From the NCBI GenBank assembly GCA_027704905.1, contig JANIIK010000743.1, positions 97,990 to 161,989 on the forward strand: 64,000 bases of DNA, given 5' to 3'. Positions within the stretch are counted from its first letter, which is position 1, and the number at the start of each line of letters is the position of its first letter. Shown here piece after piece: positions 30,657 through 43,465 of the stretch. The notes beneath the pieces are model-generated. The model did no database searches, was not told the DNA's origin, and saw only the letters and a program-made list of their open reading frames with translations. Origin of the DNA: Muraenolepis orangiensis (taxonomy: Eukaryota; Chordata; Actinopteri; Gadiformes; Muraenolepididae). Both the position numbers and the translations under genes were made by a program.

Positions 30657-31284
30657 GTAGGGTTTCCACATTTTGCCTACAGGTAGACTTCGGACATTGG
30701 GATTCAAACACAGAACCTTTTGTCTAGGGATGGGCTGTAATTATTTATATAATCACATATTATGACATTTGTCCTCTAATATATTTAAATGAAACATTTC
30801 AAAAACATATTTACACAATAACTAACTAAATAAGATAAATAAATAAATGGGTATGAAAATAGAAAACGTAAAGAAAAGTGACTTGAGTGAGTGGTGGTGA
30901 GCTGGTTTGCTCATTCAAGGATTTGGATTACTTAAATGATTGATATCTATAATTGTATATGATCAATATATTATAATGATGACATTTAATGTCTTATATA
31001 ATAAACATAATAAATAAAACAACCGTAAATAAAAGTGAAAAAAATCAATACCACATGGTCTTAGGCAGAGCCGGTTTGCTTAGTGAAGAATGTGTAGTTG
31101 TAAAGAGTTTAAAAGTAGAGCAAACTAAAGGCATTAAGCGGTGGTGCATACAGGTGGGTCAGGTCACCAGCAATCCACTGGAAACAAACATGTCCAAACT
31201 GATCTAAGACACAAAGACAGTGGAGTCTGAGGCAGATCAAAAGTCTGACTATAAGACGGCTACACATACACACTTGATTGATAA
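30657..31284. other. Conserved single-copy spacer, cluster 2
   Basis: Counterpart of 17005-17640. GTGTTTGAATCCC on the minus strand (about 30699) is B-box-like, so an old SINE head may be included. No supported gene. Confidence 0.4.
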
Positions 31285-32330
31285 GATATGACACATATTA
31301 CATACAGCTACAACCTCAACTACCACATATTACATACAGCTACTACCTCAACTACCACATATTACATACAACTACTACCTCAACTACCACATAGTATATA
31401 CAACTACTACCTCAACTACCACATAGTATATAAAACTACAACCTTTTATCTATAACAACCTCAACTACCACATATTATATACAACTACTACCTCAACTAC
31501 CACATAGTATATAAAACTACAACCTTTTATCTATAACAACCTCAACTACCACATATTATATACAACTACAACCTCAACTACCACATAGTATATAAAACTA
31601 CAACCTTTTATCTATAACAACCTCAACTACCACATAGTATATACAGCTACTACCTCAACTACCACATAGTATATACAACTACTACCTCAACTACATCATA
31701 TTATTCAAGATTCAAGATTCAAGATAACTTTATTTACAACTATATTTCTATACTTATATAATTATATTCAATATTTATATACAACTTATTACGTTACCAT
31801 TGACAATTAGACGGCTCGATACAAGTACAACTACTACCTCAACTACCACACTTTATATACAACTACTACCTCAACTGTCACATATTACATACAACTACTA
31901 CCTCAACTACGACATATTGTGTACACAACTTAAACTACCACATATTACATACAACTACTACCTCAACTACAAAATGATATATACAACTACTAACACAACT
32001 ACCACATATAACATACAGCTACTACCTCAACTACCACATCGTGCATACAGCTACTATTTTAATGACCACATATTATATAAAACTACAAAATTGTATATGT
32101 AACAACCGCAACTACCACATATAATAAACAGTGAGTACCTTAACTACCACATATTATGACAAAAAAAACGACAACATATGATATAAAACTACCTCAATCA
32201 CCACATATAACATACAACTACTACCTTCACTACCACATGTTATATACAACTACTACCTTCACTACCACATGTTATATACAACTACTACCTTCACTACCAC
32301 CTTTTATATACAACTACTACCTCAACCACA
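31285..32330. repeat. Satellite blocks, cluster 2 right half
   Basis: Higher-order satellite as in cluster 1, split at about 31705-31815 by a retroposon-like end (ATTCAAGATTCAAG, then ACTTTATTTACAAC). Confidence 0.88.
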
Positions 32331-32600
32331 ACAAAGTCAAAGTCAATGTTATTGTCCAATGTCCACATGTGTTCTACATATAGAGATCTGATTCAGTTTC
32401 TACAGTCCAACAGTGAGCAATATACATCAACAACAACACTAAACAAAGGGCCCAGACCAAAAAGGGAGAACAAAAAGTTAGTAATAATATATACACCAAA
32501 ACACAATCAACAGGACATGAATTAGACATTTAGTGCAAGTATCCTTTAGTGCAGAATGCTGTTTAAATCATATTTACAATAGCAGTGGAGATGAATAGAC
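32331..32600 (-). mobile_element. Retroposon 3'-end fragment, cluster 2
   Basis: GTCAAAGTCAATGTTATTGTC and the following text resemble a fish retroposon end in reverse; a TG-repeat follows. Identical in cluster 4 (60340-60605). No ORF. Confidence 0.4.
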
Positions 32601-32617
32601 ACAGTGACTGGTGCTGG

Positions 32618-32683
<66 letters not shown>

Positions 32684-32701
32684 CACAGTTACTGGTGCTG
32701 G

Positions 32702-32740
<39 letters not shown>

Positions 32741-32751
32741 TGTGTGTGTGT

Positions 32752-32796
<45 letters not shown>

Positions 32797-32955
32797 GGGG
32801 GGGTTTAAAGACCAGGTATATTTGGGACAGGGAGGAAAGGTGGGAGAGAGGGTACAGAGGGGGAGAGAAGAGAGAGAAGGGAGAGAAGGGAGAGAAGGGA
32901 GAGAAGAGAGAGAAGGGAGAGAAGGGAGAAAGGTCAGAGGGAGGGGAGAGAGGTC
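32618..32955. repeat. (TG)n and (GAGAAGG)-rich microsatellites
   Basis: Two TG runs separated by ACACAGTTACTGGTGCTGGA, then a G9 run, then a purine-only stretch of AGGGAGA units (about 32838-32955). The purine tract could form unusual DNA structures such as triplexes. Confidence 0.95.
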
Positions 32956-32989
32956 AGGATCAATAGTCAACATATTATAAAAAGGTTAA

Positions 32990-33785
32990 CATATTATATA
33001 CAACTTCTAACTCAACCAGCACATATTTAATACTACTACTACCTCAACTACCACATAGATATACTACTACTACCTCAACTACCACATCTTATATACAACT
33101 ACTAACACAACTACCACATATAACATACAGCTACTACATCAACTACCACATATAATATATGAAACAACTACTTCAACTACTACATAATACATAAAACTAT
33201 ACAACTACCTCAACTACCACATATAATATAAAACTATACAACTACCTCAACTACCACATACTATATAAAACTATACAACTACCTCAACTACCACATACTA
33301 TATAAAACTATACAACTACCTCAACTACCACATACTATATAAAACTATACAACTACCTCAACTACCACATACTATATAAAACTATACAACTACCTCAACT
33401 ACCACATACTATATAAAACTATACAACTACCTCAACTACCACATACTATATAAAACTATACAACTACCTCAACTACCACATACTATATAAAACTATACAA
33501 CTACCTCAACTACCACATACTATATAAAACTATACAACTACCTCAACTACCACATAATATATAAAACAACAACATTTGATATATTTCTTCCTCCACTACC
33601 ACATACTATAAACAGCTACTACCTTAACTACCACAAATCATATATAACTACCTCAACCATCACATATAACATACAACAACTACCTCAACCATCACATATA
33701 ACATACAAGTACAACTACTGCTTTAACAACATATTACATACAACTACTACATCAACTACCACATATTACATACAACTACTACATC
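32990..33785. repeat. Satellite block, 37-bp TATAAAACTATACAAC subtype
   Basis: From about 33175 to 33560 the unit is 37 bases and includes CTATATAAAACTATACAACT, repeated about ten times with little change. Cluster 4 has the same at 61180-61565. Confidence 0.92.
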
Positions 33786-33865
33786 ATTGACTCACAGTTT
33801 TGGATTCACTCTTTGTAGTAATGGCTGTGGTTTGACACAAGAGGGCACCACTGAGCCGGTATGTA

Positions 33866-33962
<97 letters not shown>

Positions 33963-34640
33963 TAAACTTCCTGTCCCTCTAGAGACCCAGGTGGGCGTCA
34001 GCTAAAACTGGAGATCATTTGAATAGCTACGGTTCACTGCTCACAGAATACGGTTAGTGAACCACATCTTTAAGAGATGATGTCGGTTTGGTCTTTGACT
34101 AATAAACTCAACCATGATTAATATGGAACTGTTTCCACCACTCAGCATGCTAGGGATCCTCTGTCTCCGTGAGAGATACTGAATGTCTTTCCAGACGTAC
34201 TTCTACACGTTTCTAAGTTGGTATGTGTGTAACAGTCAGTGTCCAGCACTGAGCACTGACTGTTACTGTTACTATTACTGGAACTGACCACCTCCGGCAC
34301 GAGAGGCCACGTTCTAACGTGAGAGCTCAAACCCACAGGCCCTAGCTTCATCGCTAGAACGTCTATTTAGGTGTGGGGGAGTGAGGTTTACCACTGCACA
34401 GCGCCACCTGCTGGCGTCTGTTACATGTGCAGAAACCTGGACACCCTGAACTACTGTTTGATGAAGTGACATGAAGTCAGTCTGAAACACATGGGTCATT
34501 TCAGCAGCAGTGTCTCTATGACTGACACTGGTCCACTGGATCCAGTGAACACACCTTCCAAGAAGAGCCACACAAGCAACACTTTGGTCATTCAGAGATG
34601 AGACAAACCACAGATTTACCCTTCATTCAAACGGCTGGTC
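33786..34640. promoter_or_regulatory. Conserved block B, 3' of C3 (candidate 3' enhancer)
   Basis: Counterpart of 19776-20630. The (CA)n run (33867-33960) is longer, and the piece reading ACTTTCACTGTAATCTCC next to it is missing here and in cluster 5. Confidence 0.35.
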
Positions 34641-34743
34641 AAATATTTAATGATGACATAGAACAGAGGTTGTATTGTTTAGAGCATGGACAGAATATAT
34701 GGCATCAGAAATTATGACAATAAATCATTGTTTTTTTTACATC

Positions 34744-34749
34744 TTTATT
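34744..34749 (-). terminator. Polyadenylation signal of IgL C3
   Basis: AATAAA on the minus strand 186 bases past the C3 stop. Confidence 0.65.
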
Positions 34750-34934
34750 AAATGTTCAACATGTGACAAACTCAAGCAAAGGGGTAACAGACCATGAAGC
34801 GTAATGCTAATGGCTCAAAGACATGTTATATTGATGGAGGTCATCAGAAGCTGCAGTTACCTTAGACAGAGAGATAGAAAGCAGACGTGTCAGAGGAGAT
34901 TTGTATTCTACACTACTTCCATGCTGGAGCCTCT

Positions 34935-35257
34935 CTACTCTGAACACTGGTCAGGATTCAGGGTTTGAGTGACAGGCGTCTGGCCGCTCCTACTGGCCTC
35001 ACAGCTCACTGAGTCTGCCTTCTTCCACTGGTCCGCAGGGAGGGTCAGGGCGCTGCTCCGGCTGTAGGTGCCATCTTTCCCCAGGACTCCCGGGCTATCC
35101 GACACCCCGGCAGACCTGCTGCTGCAACCCACCTTCCAGCCAAGCTTCCAGTCTGAGGGGAAGCCCCCAGTGGCCAAACACAGCAGTACAGCCCTGCCCT
35201 GATCCAGCTCCACTCTGGAGGGAGGAAGGAGGCTCAGCGTGGGCTGAACCACTCCCA
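34935..35257 (-). CDS. Ig light-chain constant exon, cluster 3 (C3)
   Basis: Intact 106-codon constant domain and the most divergent of the five. It has D18 for E, V23 for A, C44 for G (VGCSSR against VGGSSR) and D81 for G. C26, W40, C85 and C104 are kept. The C44 change adds a fifth, apparently unpaired cysteine in the segment after the core tryptophan. The splice acceptor and stop are normal, so it should still be expressed with J3. Confidence 0.92.
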
Positions 35258-35471
35258 CTGGAAGAGAGAGAGAGAGAGGAGACAAGTGGACAACTGGCTC
35301 CCTTAACATGGCCGCTCATAGGGAGCACAGAGGACTGGAAGATTCATCAACTGTTGTAGTTGATTGAAATGTGGAAATTAATATAAATGAAACCATGACA
35401 CATTTTATTGTTTGAAACATTTAAATGTGTCATGTATTTATTTCTAAATCTTAAATCCTCTTTATTGGTCT

Positions 35472-35690
35472 CATGTACACACAGTGAAATGTGTTTCTCT
35501 GCATTTATCCCATCCTAGTATTAGGAGCAGTGGGCAGCTATTGTATATACAGCACAAGGGGAGCAGTGTAAGGGTCTGGTGCCTTGCTCATGGGCACCTC
35601 GGCAGTGCCCAGGTGTTTCGGGGACTTGAACCGGGGACCTTCTGGTTCCCGAGCCAAGTCTCAAAAGACAGAGCTATCCACCCGCCAATT
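35472..35690 (-). mobile_element. tRNA-derived SINE in the J3-C3 intron
   Basis: Same insertion as in the other clusters; B box GGTTCAAGTCC on the minus strand. Confidence 0.75.
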
Positions 35691-35745
35691 GATATAAATT
35701 TCCACATTAATTCTAAATGAATACATGAGACTCATTGTAATGTGT

Positions 35746-35882
35746 CAACAACTGTCAGGTGGCAGAACTTCTTCAGATTCGTTTCTCACTTCCTTTTTCT
35801 TATTTTTAATTCAACGTTCGGCCAAAACACTTCAGAATAATTTACAATGGGAACTTTTGAGTAAAGAAACCCATTTGCAAAT
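35746..35882. promoter_or_regulatory. Candidate J-C intronic enhancer, cluster 3
   Basis: CAACTG E-box, CAGGTG (35756-35761) and ATTTGCAAAT (35873-35882) are all retained, although neighbouring bases differ (for example GAGTAAAGAAACCC). Confidence 0.4.
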
Positions 35883-36220
35883 TAAATGTTTTATTCATTA
35901 AATTACGACTTTTTAGAAGTCTTAACTGAACCTGAAGGATAATTGTTTGCCCATTTCATGAAGTACAAAGTAATTCAATGATATGCTTAATAAATGATGA
36001 ATACTCATCATATTAAATCATTACAAAAACAATGTAAATAATAACATTAAGTAACTGAACTCCATTCAATAATATGTGTCTACTGCCCTTAACAACCAAA
36101 CATTTAGAAGTTTCAAAGTTTAGAATATAAATTTAAAAAATGTATTCTTCAGACCAATTTCGATATAAACTTAATGTTTAGGGAGTTATATCAGATAAAG
36201 AAAAGTGTCCTTGTACTTAC

Positions 36221-36258
36221 AGTCAACGGTGAGTTTGGTGCCTCCACCAAAAGTGAAC
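36221..36258 (-). CDS. Ig light-chain J segment, cluster 3 (J3)
   Basis: Encodes FTFGGGTKLTVD. It begins GTTCA like J1. Splice donor GTAAG at 36216-36220. Confidence 0.92.
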
Positions 36259-36297
36259 CACAGTGATACATCCTCAATAAGAGTCTGTACAAAAACC
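36259..36297 (-). other. J3 recombination signal, 23-bp spacer
   Basis: CACAGTG (36259-36265), 23 bases, ACAAAAACC (36289-36297). Confidence 0.93.
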
Positions 36298-36736
36298 TCC
36301 CTCCCATTGAAGACACATCTCACTGACACATAGACACTAACTTATCACAGGAAACTATGAAGGAATTCACATTTGATCAACTCAAGCCCTGGTTAGTTAC
36401 TTTTATGACGTGTGTTTGAAGGTATGGATTGTATTTAATCTACATGTATAACAATTCTGGAGGACATTTGATTATCTCAACCCAAGTACGCTCACCTAAC
36501 TTAATTAAGATGAAAGTGAAATACAGATAGATGAATTACAAAGATAATACATTATAATTTTTTTTAAGAAACTAGTACAACATTTAAGAATGTCATACAA
36601 ACCAAGAAAAACATGAATTGAAAAAAAGTCTCAGATGATGAATTCCGACTGTTTGCAGCTAAATCCACATCGTATTCCATAAAGTGTGAATGTAGAAGAG
36701 AGGTCCTCCCAGAATGTATGCAATCACCCTAACCCC

Positions 36737-36993
36737 CAGTGAGATGAGTGGAAACAGGTGGTTCACTCTCACCCCCAGTGTGATGAGTGGAAACAGGTGG
36801 TTCACTCTCACCCCCAGTGTGATGAGTGGAAACAGGTGGTTCACTCTCACCCCCAGTGAGATGAGTGGAAACAGGTGGTTCACTCTCACCCCCAGTGTGA
36901 TGAGTGGAAACAGGTGGTTCACTCTCACCCCCAGTGTGATGAGTGGAAACAGGTGGTTCACTCTCACCCCCAGTGTGATGAGTGGAAACAGGT
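36737..36993. repeat. 39-bp minisatellite 5' of V3, 7 copies
   Basis: Six copies with CAGGTG and a last copy reading CAGGTA. The GTGAGATGAG variant occurs twice, as in cluster 1. Confidence 0.95.
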
Positions 36994-37012
36994 AATTTCC
37001 ATACAGAGGAAG

Positions 37013-37057
37013 CTTTGCATGCTGAGCTGAAACTGGGCTTCTGAGAGGGTTTAAAAG
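37013..37057 (+). promoter_or_regulatory. V3 promoter
   Basis: Octamer-like CTTTGCAT (37013-37020) and TATA-like TTTAAAAG (37050-37057). Confidence 0.65.
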
Positions 37058-37121
37058 TCCTCTCAGTTCAACACTGCAGGACTCTGAGCTGTCACTCAAC
37101 ACCCCAGAAACCGTGGCAACC

Positions 37122-37596
37122 ATGAACAACCTCACCATCCTTTTCTGGACAGTGGTCTGTGGATCCTTAACAGGTGGGTTCATTCCTCTCCATCCACAAG
37201 TGGACCACCCGTCTGTGTTTGCTTGTGTTTTCTGTTGGATGACTCCATGTTATGTTTGTTTGTTTTCTATAGGAACCAGCAGTCAGGTGACTGTGACCCA
37301 GCCACCAGTAGTGACTTTTACTGCAGGATCCAGAGTCACTCTGACCTGTAAAACCAACCCAGCGGTTCACATTAATAGTAATGGTAATTTCATATTCTGG
37401 TTCCAACAGAAACCCGGTGAAGCCCCCAAGCCCATCATAAGATTGACAAACCAACTAGTATCACCAACACCAGCTCGGTTTAGTGGCAGTGGAGGCAGCA
37501 CTGACTTCTCACTGACCATCGCCGGAGCCCAGCCTGAAGACGCAGCAGTTTATCACTGTCTGAGTCTCCACTTCCCTAACAGTGTTTATGTGTTCA
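37122..37596 (+). CDS. Ig kappa-like V gene, cluster 3 (V3)
   Basis: Leader 37122-37173 (starts MNNLTILF), 99-bp intron, V exon 37273-37596. Intact, with C25, W42 (FWFQQKPGEAPK) and C95. It is the most different in the CDRs: HINSNGNF in CDR1, PIIRLTNQL around CDR2, and LSLHFPNSVYVF in germline CDR3. The coding end GTTCA repeats the first five bases of J3, so a join by that overlap keeps the frame. Confidence 0.93.
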
Positions 37597-37624
37597 CACA
37601 GTGATTGAGAGCCGTACATAAACC
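37597..37624 (+). other. V3 recombination signal, 12-bp spacer
   Basis: CACAGTG, 12 bases, ACATAAACC (nonamer 37616-37624). Confidence 0.95.
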
Positions 37625-37789
37625 TCCCTCAGTCAGACTGTGTAGTCACTGAGTCGTTACAGCAGGAACCTGCTGCAGCTGCTGAGGGGGAAGAGACTCT
37701 GACACAGAGCACTGAGCACAGAGCTGCTCTAACCAGGGGCCTCAACCAAGAACCAGCTTTATACTGCTCTACACTATGGAATATACAGA

Positions 37790-38205
37790 TACTACCTCAA
37801 CTACCACATGTTATATACTACTACTACCTCAACCACCACATGTTATATACTACTACTACCTCAACTACCACATGTTATATACTACTACTACCTCAACTAC
37901 CACATGGTATATACTACTACTACCTCAACTACCACATGGTATATACTACTACTACCTCAACTACCTCATAGTATATACTACTACTACCTCAACTACCACA
38001 TGGTATATACTACTACTACCTCAACTACCACATGTTATATACTACTACTACCTCAACTACCACATATTATATACTACTACTACCTCAACTACCACATATT
38101 ATATACTACTACTAACTCAACTACCACATATTATATACTACTACTAACTCAACTAACACATATTATATACTACTACTAACTCAACTACCACATGTTATAT
38201 ACTAC
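37790..38205. repeat. 32-bp satellite block after V3
   Basis: About 13 units, short like the cluster 1 block. It runs straight into CCCCCTTCAAGAAAG of block A, so the start of that block is deleted here. Confidence 0.95.
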
Positions 38206-38251
38206 CCCCTTCAAGAAAGTTCAACACAACAACACCACTTTGCTCCTCATA

Positions 38252-38931
<680 letters not shown>

Positions 38932-39525
38932 TAATCACAAAGCTTCTATCTTGGACTCTATCTTGGATTCCGAGCCGAGCCTCGGTCCACCCTCACAGCC
39001 CTCATCCTGGCAGCTAAGCATGCCAAGAGGAACAACACTAAACACTAGCCTCTGTCTGCTACCAGGCTGACCCAATGACAAGCAGACTAGTCCTGAAGCT
39101 GTAAGCTATTATTAAAGATGGACCTGAGCAGAGTTTAGTTCATGGAATCACTGGTTATGGTAATGACTCTGGTTTTGACTTGGCTTGTGGACATGCACAC
39201 ATACTGCTATGACTGGAATCTCCAGAGACTCTTATGAGAACATCAGCCCTACATTTCCACTAGCATTTAGTCCCTCAAGAGACACAGCTGCACATCTGCT
39301 GAAAGAGGACATCATTTGAATCACTACAGTTTACTGCTAACAGAATATGTTTAATATACAACATCTTTTAGTGAGGTCAGTTTGGCCTTTGACTCTAGAC
39401 AACCATGATAAATATGTTCCCACCACTCTGCCTCCTAGAGTTCCTACGTCTCCCTGAGAGATACTGAATGTCTTTTGAGACATATTGTAGACATGTAGTT
39501 TCCCCATTCTGAATAAAGGATTGTT
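38932..39525. other. Conserved noncoding block A, cluster 3
   Basis: Right part of block A after the retroposon. Compared with cluster 2 it lacks about 24 bases after ACTCTGGTTT (the GACACTAGAGGGAAGCGCT text). Confidence 0.6.
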
Positions 39526-39599
39526 TTTAATAATATGTATGTATTTATCATATGTATGTATGCATATATGTATGTTCCATTTGTTTTTTCTTCTGTATA

Positions 39600-39630
<31 letters not shown>

Positions 39631-39737
39631 TGTATGTATGTATGTATGTATGTATGTATGTATGTATGTATGTATGTATGTATGTATGTATGTATGTATG
39701 TATGTATGTATGTATGTATGTATGTATGTATGTATGT
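39600..39737. repeat. (ATGT)n microsatellite, cluster 3
   Basis: About 34 uninterrupted ATGT units, followed by the same TCATGGATTAAGTG junction as elsewhere. Confidence 0.97.
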
Positions 39738-39899
39738 CATGGATTAAGTGAGGAACAATCAGGAACAATCTGGTGAAGAGTGAGTGTGTGGAGGTTGGCT
39801 TAAATAGAATAGTTGATTGAGATGCGCTGCAGGTGAAGGGTGAGAATTACCACGGGCTGATGCTGCCCTCTGGTGGAGGCAGGGTGAATAGTGATTGTG

Positions 39900-40100
39900 A
39901 CAATGTATGTACAATGTATGTATACTATGTATGTATACTATGTATGTATGTATGTAAGTAAGTATGTGTGTATAATTTGTATGTACTTACAGTATTTAAA
40001 ATATGCATGAATGTATATTATGTGTATAATATGTATGTCCGTATGTATAATATGTATGCATGTATGTATAGTATGTATGTATAATATGTATGTATAATAT
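39900..40100. repeat. TATGTA repeat with empty hAT site
   Basis: Short degenerate ATGT array. The hAT-like element found here in clusters 1, 2 and 4 is absent. Confidence 0.8.
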
Positions 40101-40329
40101 GCGTGTTAAGGCCGTGAGTTTGATCCTCTGCCGTTAGATTAGTCAGGTCCCAGGACTGTTATCAACCGGCCTGTTGAAGGCTCTCTCTAAACTGTTTTAA
40201 TGTGTCACTTTCTTCCTTTCTAACTTGGTATATGGATCTATTCTGATGTGTAGGGCTGAGGGTTTCATTTGAATGAGGTCCTGTATAGCATGTTGAGACT
40301 GTAAATGTCATAAAGGTTAGTATTAATGT

Positions 40330-40555
40330 ATTAGATTAGATTAGATTAGATTCAAATTTATTGTCATTTCACAGCACAAGTACAGTACAGCGAAAATCAT
40401 TTAGCATCTAACCAGAGTGCACATGTTGCAGTAAAGTGGCTGGTAATATAATATCATTTACAGTTTAAATTGACAGGTTAAAAGACAGTCTAGGTATTAA
40501 ATGTGATATGAGCATAATAATAGGTATATGTATATACAGGTAATAACACACAGTA
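40330..40555 (-). mobile_element. Retroposon 3'-end fragment, cluster 3
   Basis: Same insertion as 16736-16920, with TTATTGTCATTTCACAGCAC and AGCATCTAACCAGAGTGC kept more fully. Confidence 0.5.
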
Positions 40556-40589
40556 TGTATTACTATGTGTTATTTAGTCACTAACCACT

Positions 40590-41284
40590 AACCATTACAT
40601 GTAATGTAATGTAATGTCATGTAATGTAATGTCATGTAATGTAATGAGCAGGTAGGGTTTCCACATTTTGCCTACAGGTAGACTTCGGACATTGGGATTC
40701 AAACACAGAACCTTTTGTCTAGGGATGGGCTGTTATTATTTATAATAATCACATATTATGACATTTGTCCTCTAATATATTTAAATAAAACATTTAAAAA
40801 ACATATTTATACAATAACTAACTAAATAAGATAAATAAATAAATGGGTATAAAAATAGAAAACGTAAAAAAAAGTGACTTGAGTGAGTGGTGGTGAGCTG
40901 GTTTGCTCATTCAAGGATTTGGATTACTTAAATGATTGATATCTATAATTGTATATGATCAATATATTATAATGATGACATTTAATGTCTTATATAATAA
41001 ACATAATAAATAAAACAACCGTAAAGAAAAGTGAAAAAAATCAATACCACATGGTCTTAGGCAGAGCCGGTTTGCTTAGTGAAGAATGTGTAGTTGTAAA
41101 GAGTTTAAAAGTAGAGCAAACTAAAGGCATTAAGCGGTGGTGCATACAGGTGGGTCAGGTCACCAGCAATCCACTGGAAACAAACATGTCCAAACTGATC
41201 TAAGACACAAAGACAGTGGAGTCTGAGGCAGATCAAAAGTTTGACTATAAGACGGCTAAACATACACACTTGATTGATAAGATA
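40590..41284. other. Conserved single-copy spacer, cluster 3
   Basis: Counterpart of 17005-17640, preceded by a short (TGTAA)n run with TGTCA interruptions. No supported gene. Confidence 0.4.
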
Positions 41285-41698
41285 TGACACATATTACATA
41301 CAGCTACTACCTCAACTACCACATACTATATAAAACTACAACCTTTTATCTATAACAACCTCAACTACCACATATTACATACAGCTACTACCTCAACTAC
41401 CACATATTACATACAACTACTACCTCAACTACCACATAGTATATAAAACTACAACATTTTATCTATAACAACCTCAACTACCACATATTACATACAGCTA
41501 CTACCTCAACTACCACATATTACATACAACTACTGCCTCAACTACAACATATTACATACAACTACTAGCTCAACAACCACATATTATATGCAACTACTAC
41601 CTCAACTACCACATATTATAAACAGCTACTACCTTAACTACCACATATGTTCTAAAACTACAACAAATGGTATATAACTACCTCAACCACCACATACT
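41285..41698. repeat. Higher-order satellite, cluster 3
   Basis: Same layout as cluster 1 but shorter, ending at the ATCAGAATCAGAAAGTG retroposon end. Confidence 0.9.
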
Positions 41699-42575
41699 AT
41701 CAGAATCAGAAAGTGGTTTATTGCCGTATTCCGTTGTAAAAACACACATTGGAATTTGACACGAGTCACAACACAGAAACGTGTCAAACTAAACAGGACA
41801 GACAAGGAAAAACTATAAGTCCAGTGATAATTTAGCATTTTAAAATCTAAATCTAAATACAAGTGTAAATATAAATATAAATATAAATATGAATATAAAT
41901 ATAAATATAAATATAGATATAAGTATAAATATAGATATAGATATAAGTATAAATATAGATATAAGTATAAATATAGATATAAATATAAATATAAATATAA
42001 ATATAGATATAAGTATAAATATAGATATAAGTATAAATATAGATATAAGTATAAATATTGGTCAGTATGTGTGGGTGTATGAGGCCTGGTCCAGTGGGGG
42101 GTCTTCAGAGGGGGGGCTCCTGCTGGAGGGGAGAGGAGCAGAGAGACTGGGGCCTGGGTGAGAGGAGGGGTCCAGACTAAACACAACTAGACTAAAACAA
42201 TACAAGGCTAAACAATATGGACACTAATATTCACTAGCAGACTAAGTCCAGTGCACATTTAGCATTTTAATCTAAATCTAAATCTAAAGTATAAACATTG
42301 TCTGTATGAATGTATGTGTGGGTGTATGATGGCTGGGTCCAGTGGGGGGGGGCTAGGGGTGGGGAGGGTAGGGGGGCCGGGGGATGTTCAGAGGGGGAGG
42401 CGGGCCTCGTTGACGAGGCTGGAGGCCGTGGGGAAGAAGCTGTGTTTGTGGCCTGCAGTTCTTGACCTGATGGCCCGCAGCCTCCTGCTGGAGGGGAGCG
42501 GGGCAGAGAGACTGGGGCCTGGGTGAGAGGGGTCGGCCCTAATCTTTATGGCCCGCTTCAGGGCCCTTCAGGCCC
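41699..42575 (-). mobile_element. Retroposon with (AAATAT)n and GC-rich body
   Basis: Retroposon end as at 18323, an (AAATAT/AAGTAT)n run of about 210 bases (to about 42057), then two related GC-rich segments including GGCGGGCCTCGTTGACGAGG and CTTGACCTGATGGCCCGCAG. It lacks the 0.6-kb insert seen in cluster 1. Confidence 0.5.
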
Positions 42576-43115
42576 TATTACAAACAACTACTACCTCAAC
42601 TACCACATATTACATACAACTACTACCTCAACTACCACATATTACATACAACTACTACCTCAACTACCACATATTACATACAACTACTACCTCAACTACC
42701 ACATATTACATACAACTACTACCTCAACTACCACATATTACATACAACTACTACCTCAACTACCACATATTACAAACAACTACTACCTCAACTACCACAT
42801 ATTACATACAACTACTACCTCAACTACCACATATTACATACAACTACTACCTCAACTACCACATATTATATACAACTACTACCTCAACTACCACATATTA
42901 CAAACAACTACTGCCTCAACTACAACATATTACATACAACTACTACCTCAACTACAACATATTATATACAACTACTACCTCAACTACCACATATTACATA
43001 CAACTACTACCTCAACTACCACATATTACAAACAACTACTGCCTCAACTACAACATATTACATACAACTACTACCTCAACTACCACATATTACATACAAC
43101 TACTGCCTCAACTAC
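42576..43115. repeat. 32-bp satellite, homogeneous block
   Basis: About 17 units of the ACATATTACATACAACTAC form with few differences, a locally homogenised array. Confidence 0.95.
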
Positions 43116-43133
43116 CACTGAGCAGGTATGTAG

Positions 43134-43465
43134 TGTGACGTTCCACATATGGTCCCATAGTGGGCGCTGTTATCCTGTGTCCTGTGTGGGGTTTCTTCTT
43201 CTCTTTCCAGACAGACCACCAGGTGTACCCAATGTTGTTAATTGTCCTGGAGACAATAAGATCAGCCCAGGGTCATGGATCTTGCTCTCTTTCTCGTCGA
43301 CCAGCAGCCATCTTAGTTGTGTTATCATTTTCTCTAATCATTATTTCAATCCAACCTTTTCTGTAATATAACATTCTTCTTCTTTCTTCATTAAATATAC
43401 TATTAATGATAACCATGTGTGGTCTCCCTCTTTGTTGCATTGCCAAGAGCCAGGCAAGCGTAACA
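43134..43465 (+). repeat. Gypsy-like left LTR
   Basis: 332 bp. Contains CTTCATTAAATATAC near its end, as does the right LTR. Confidence 0.85.
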
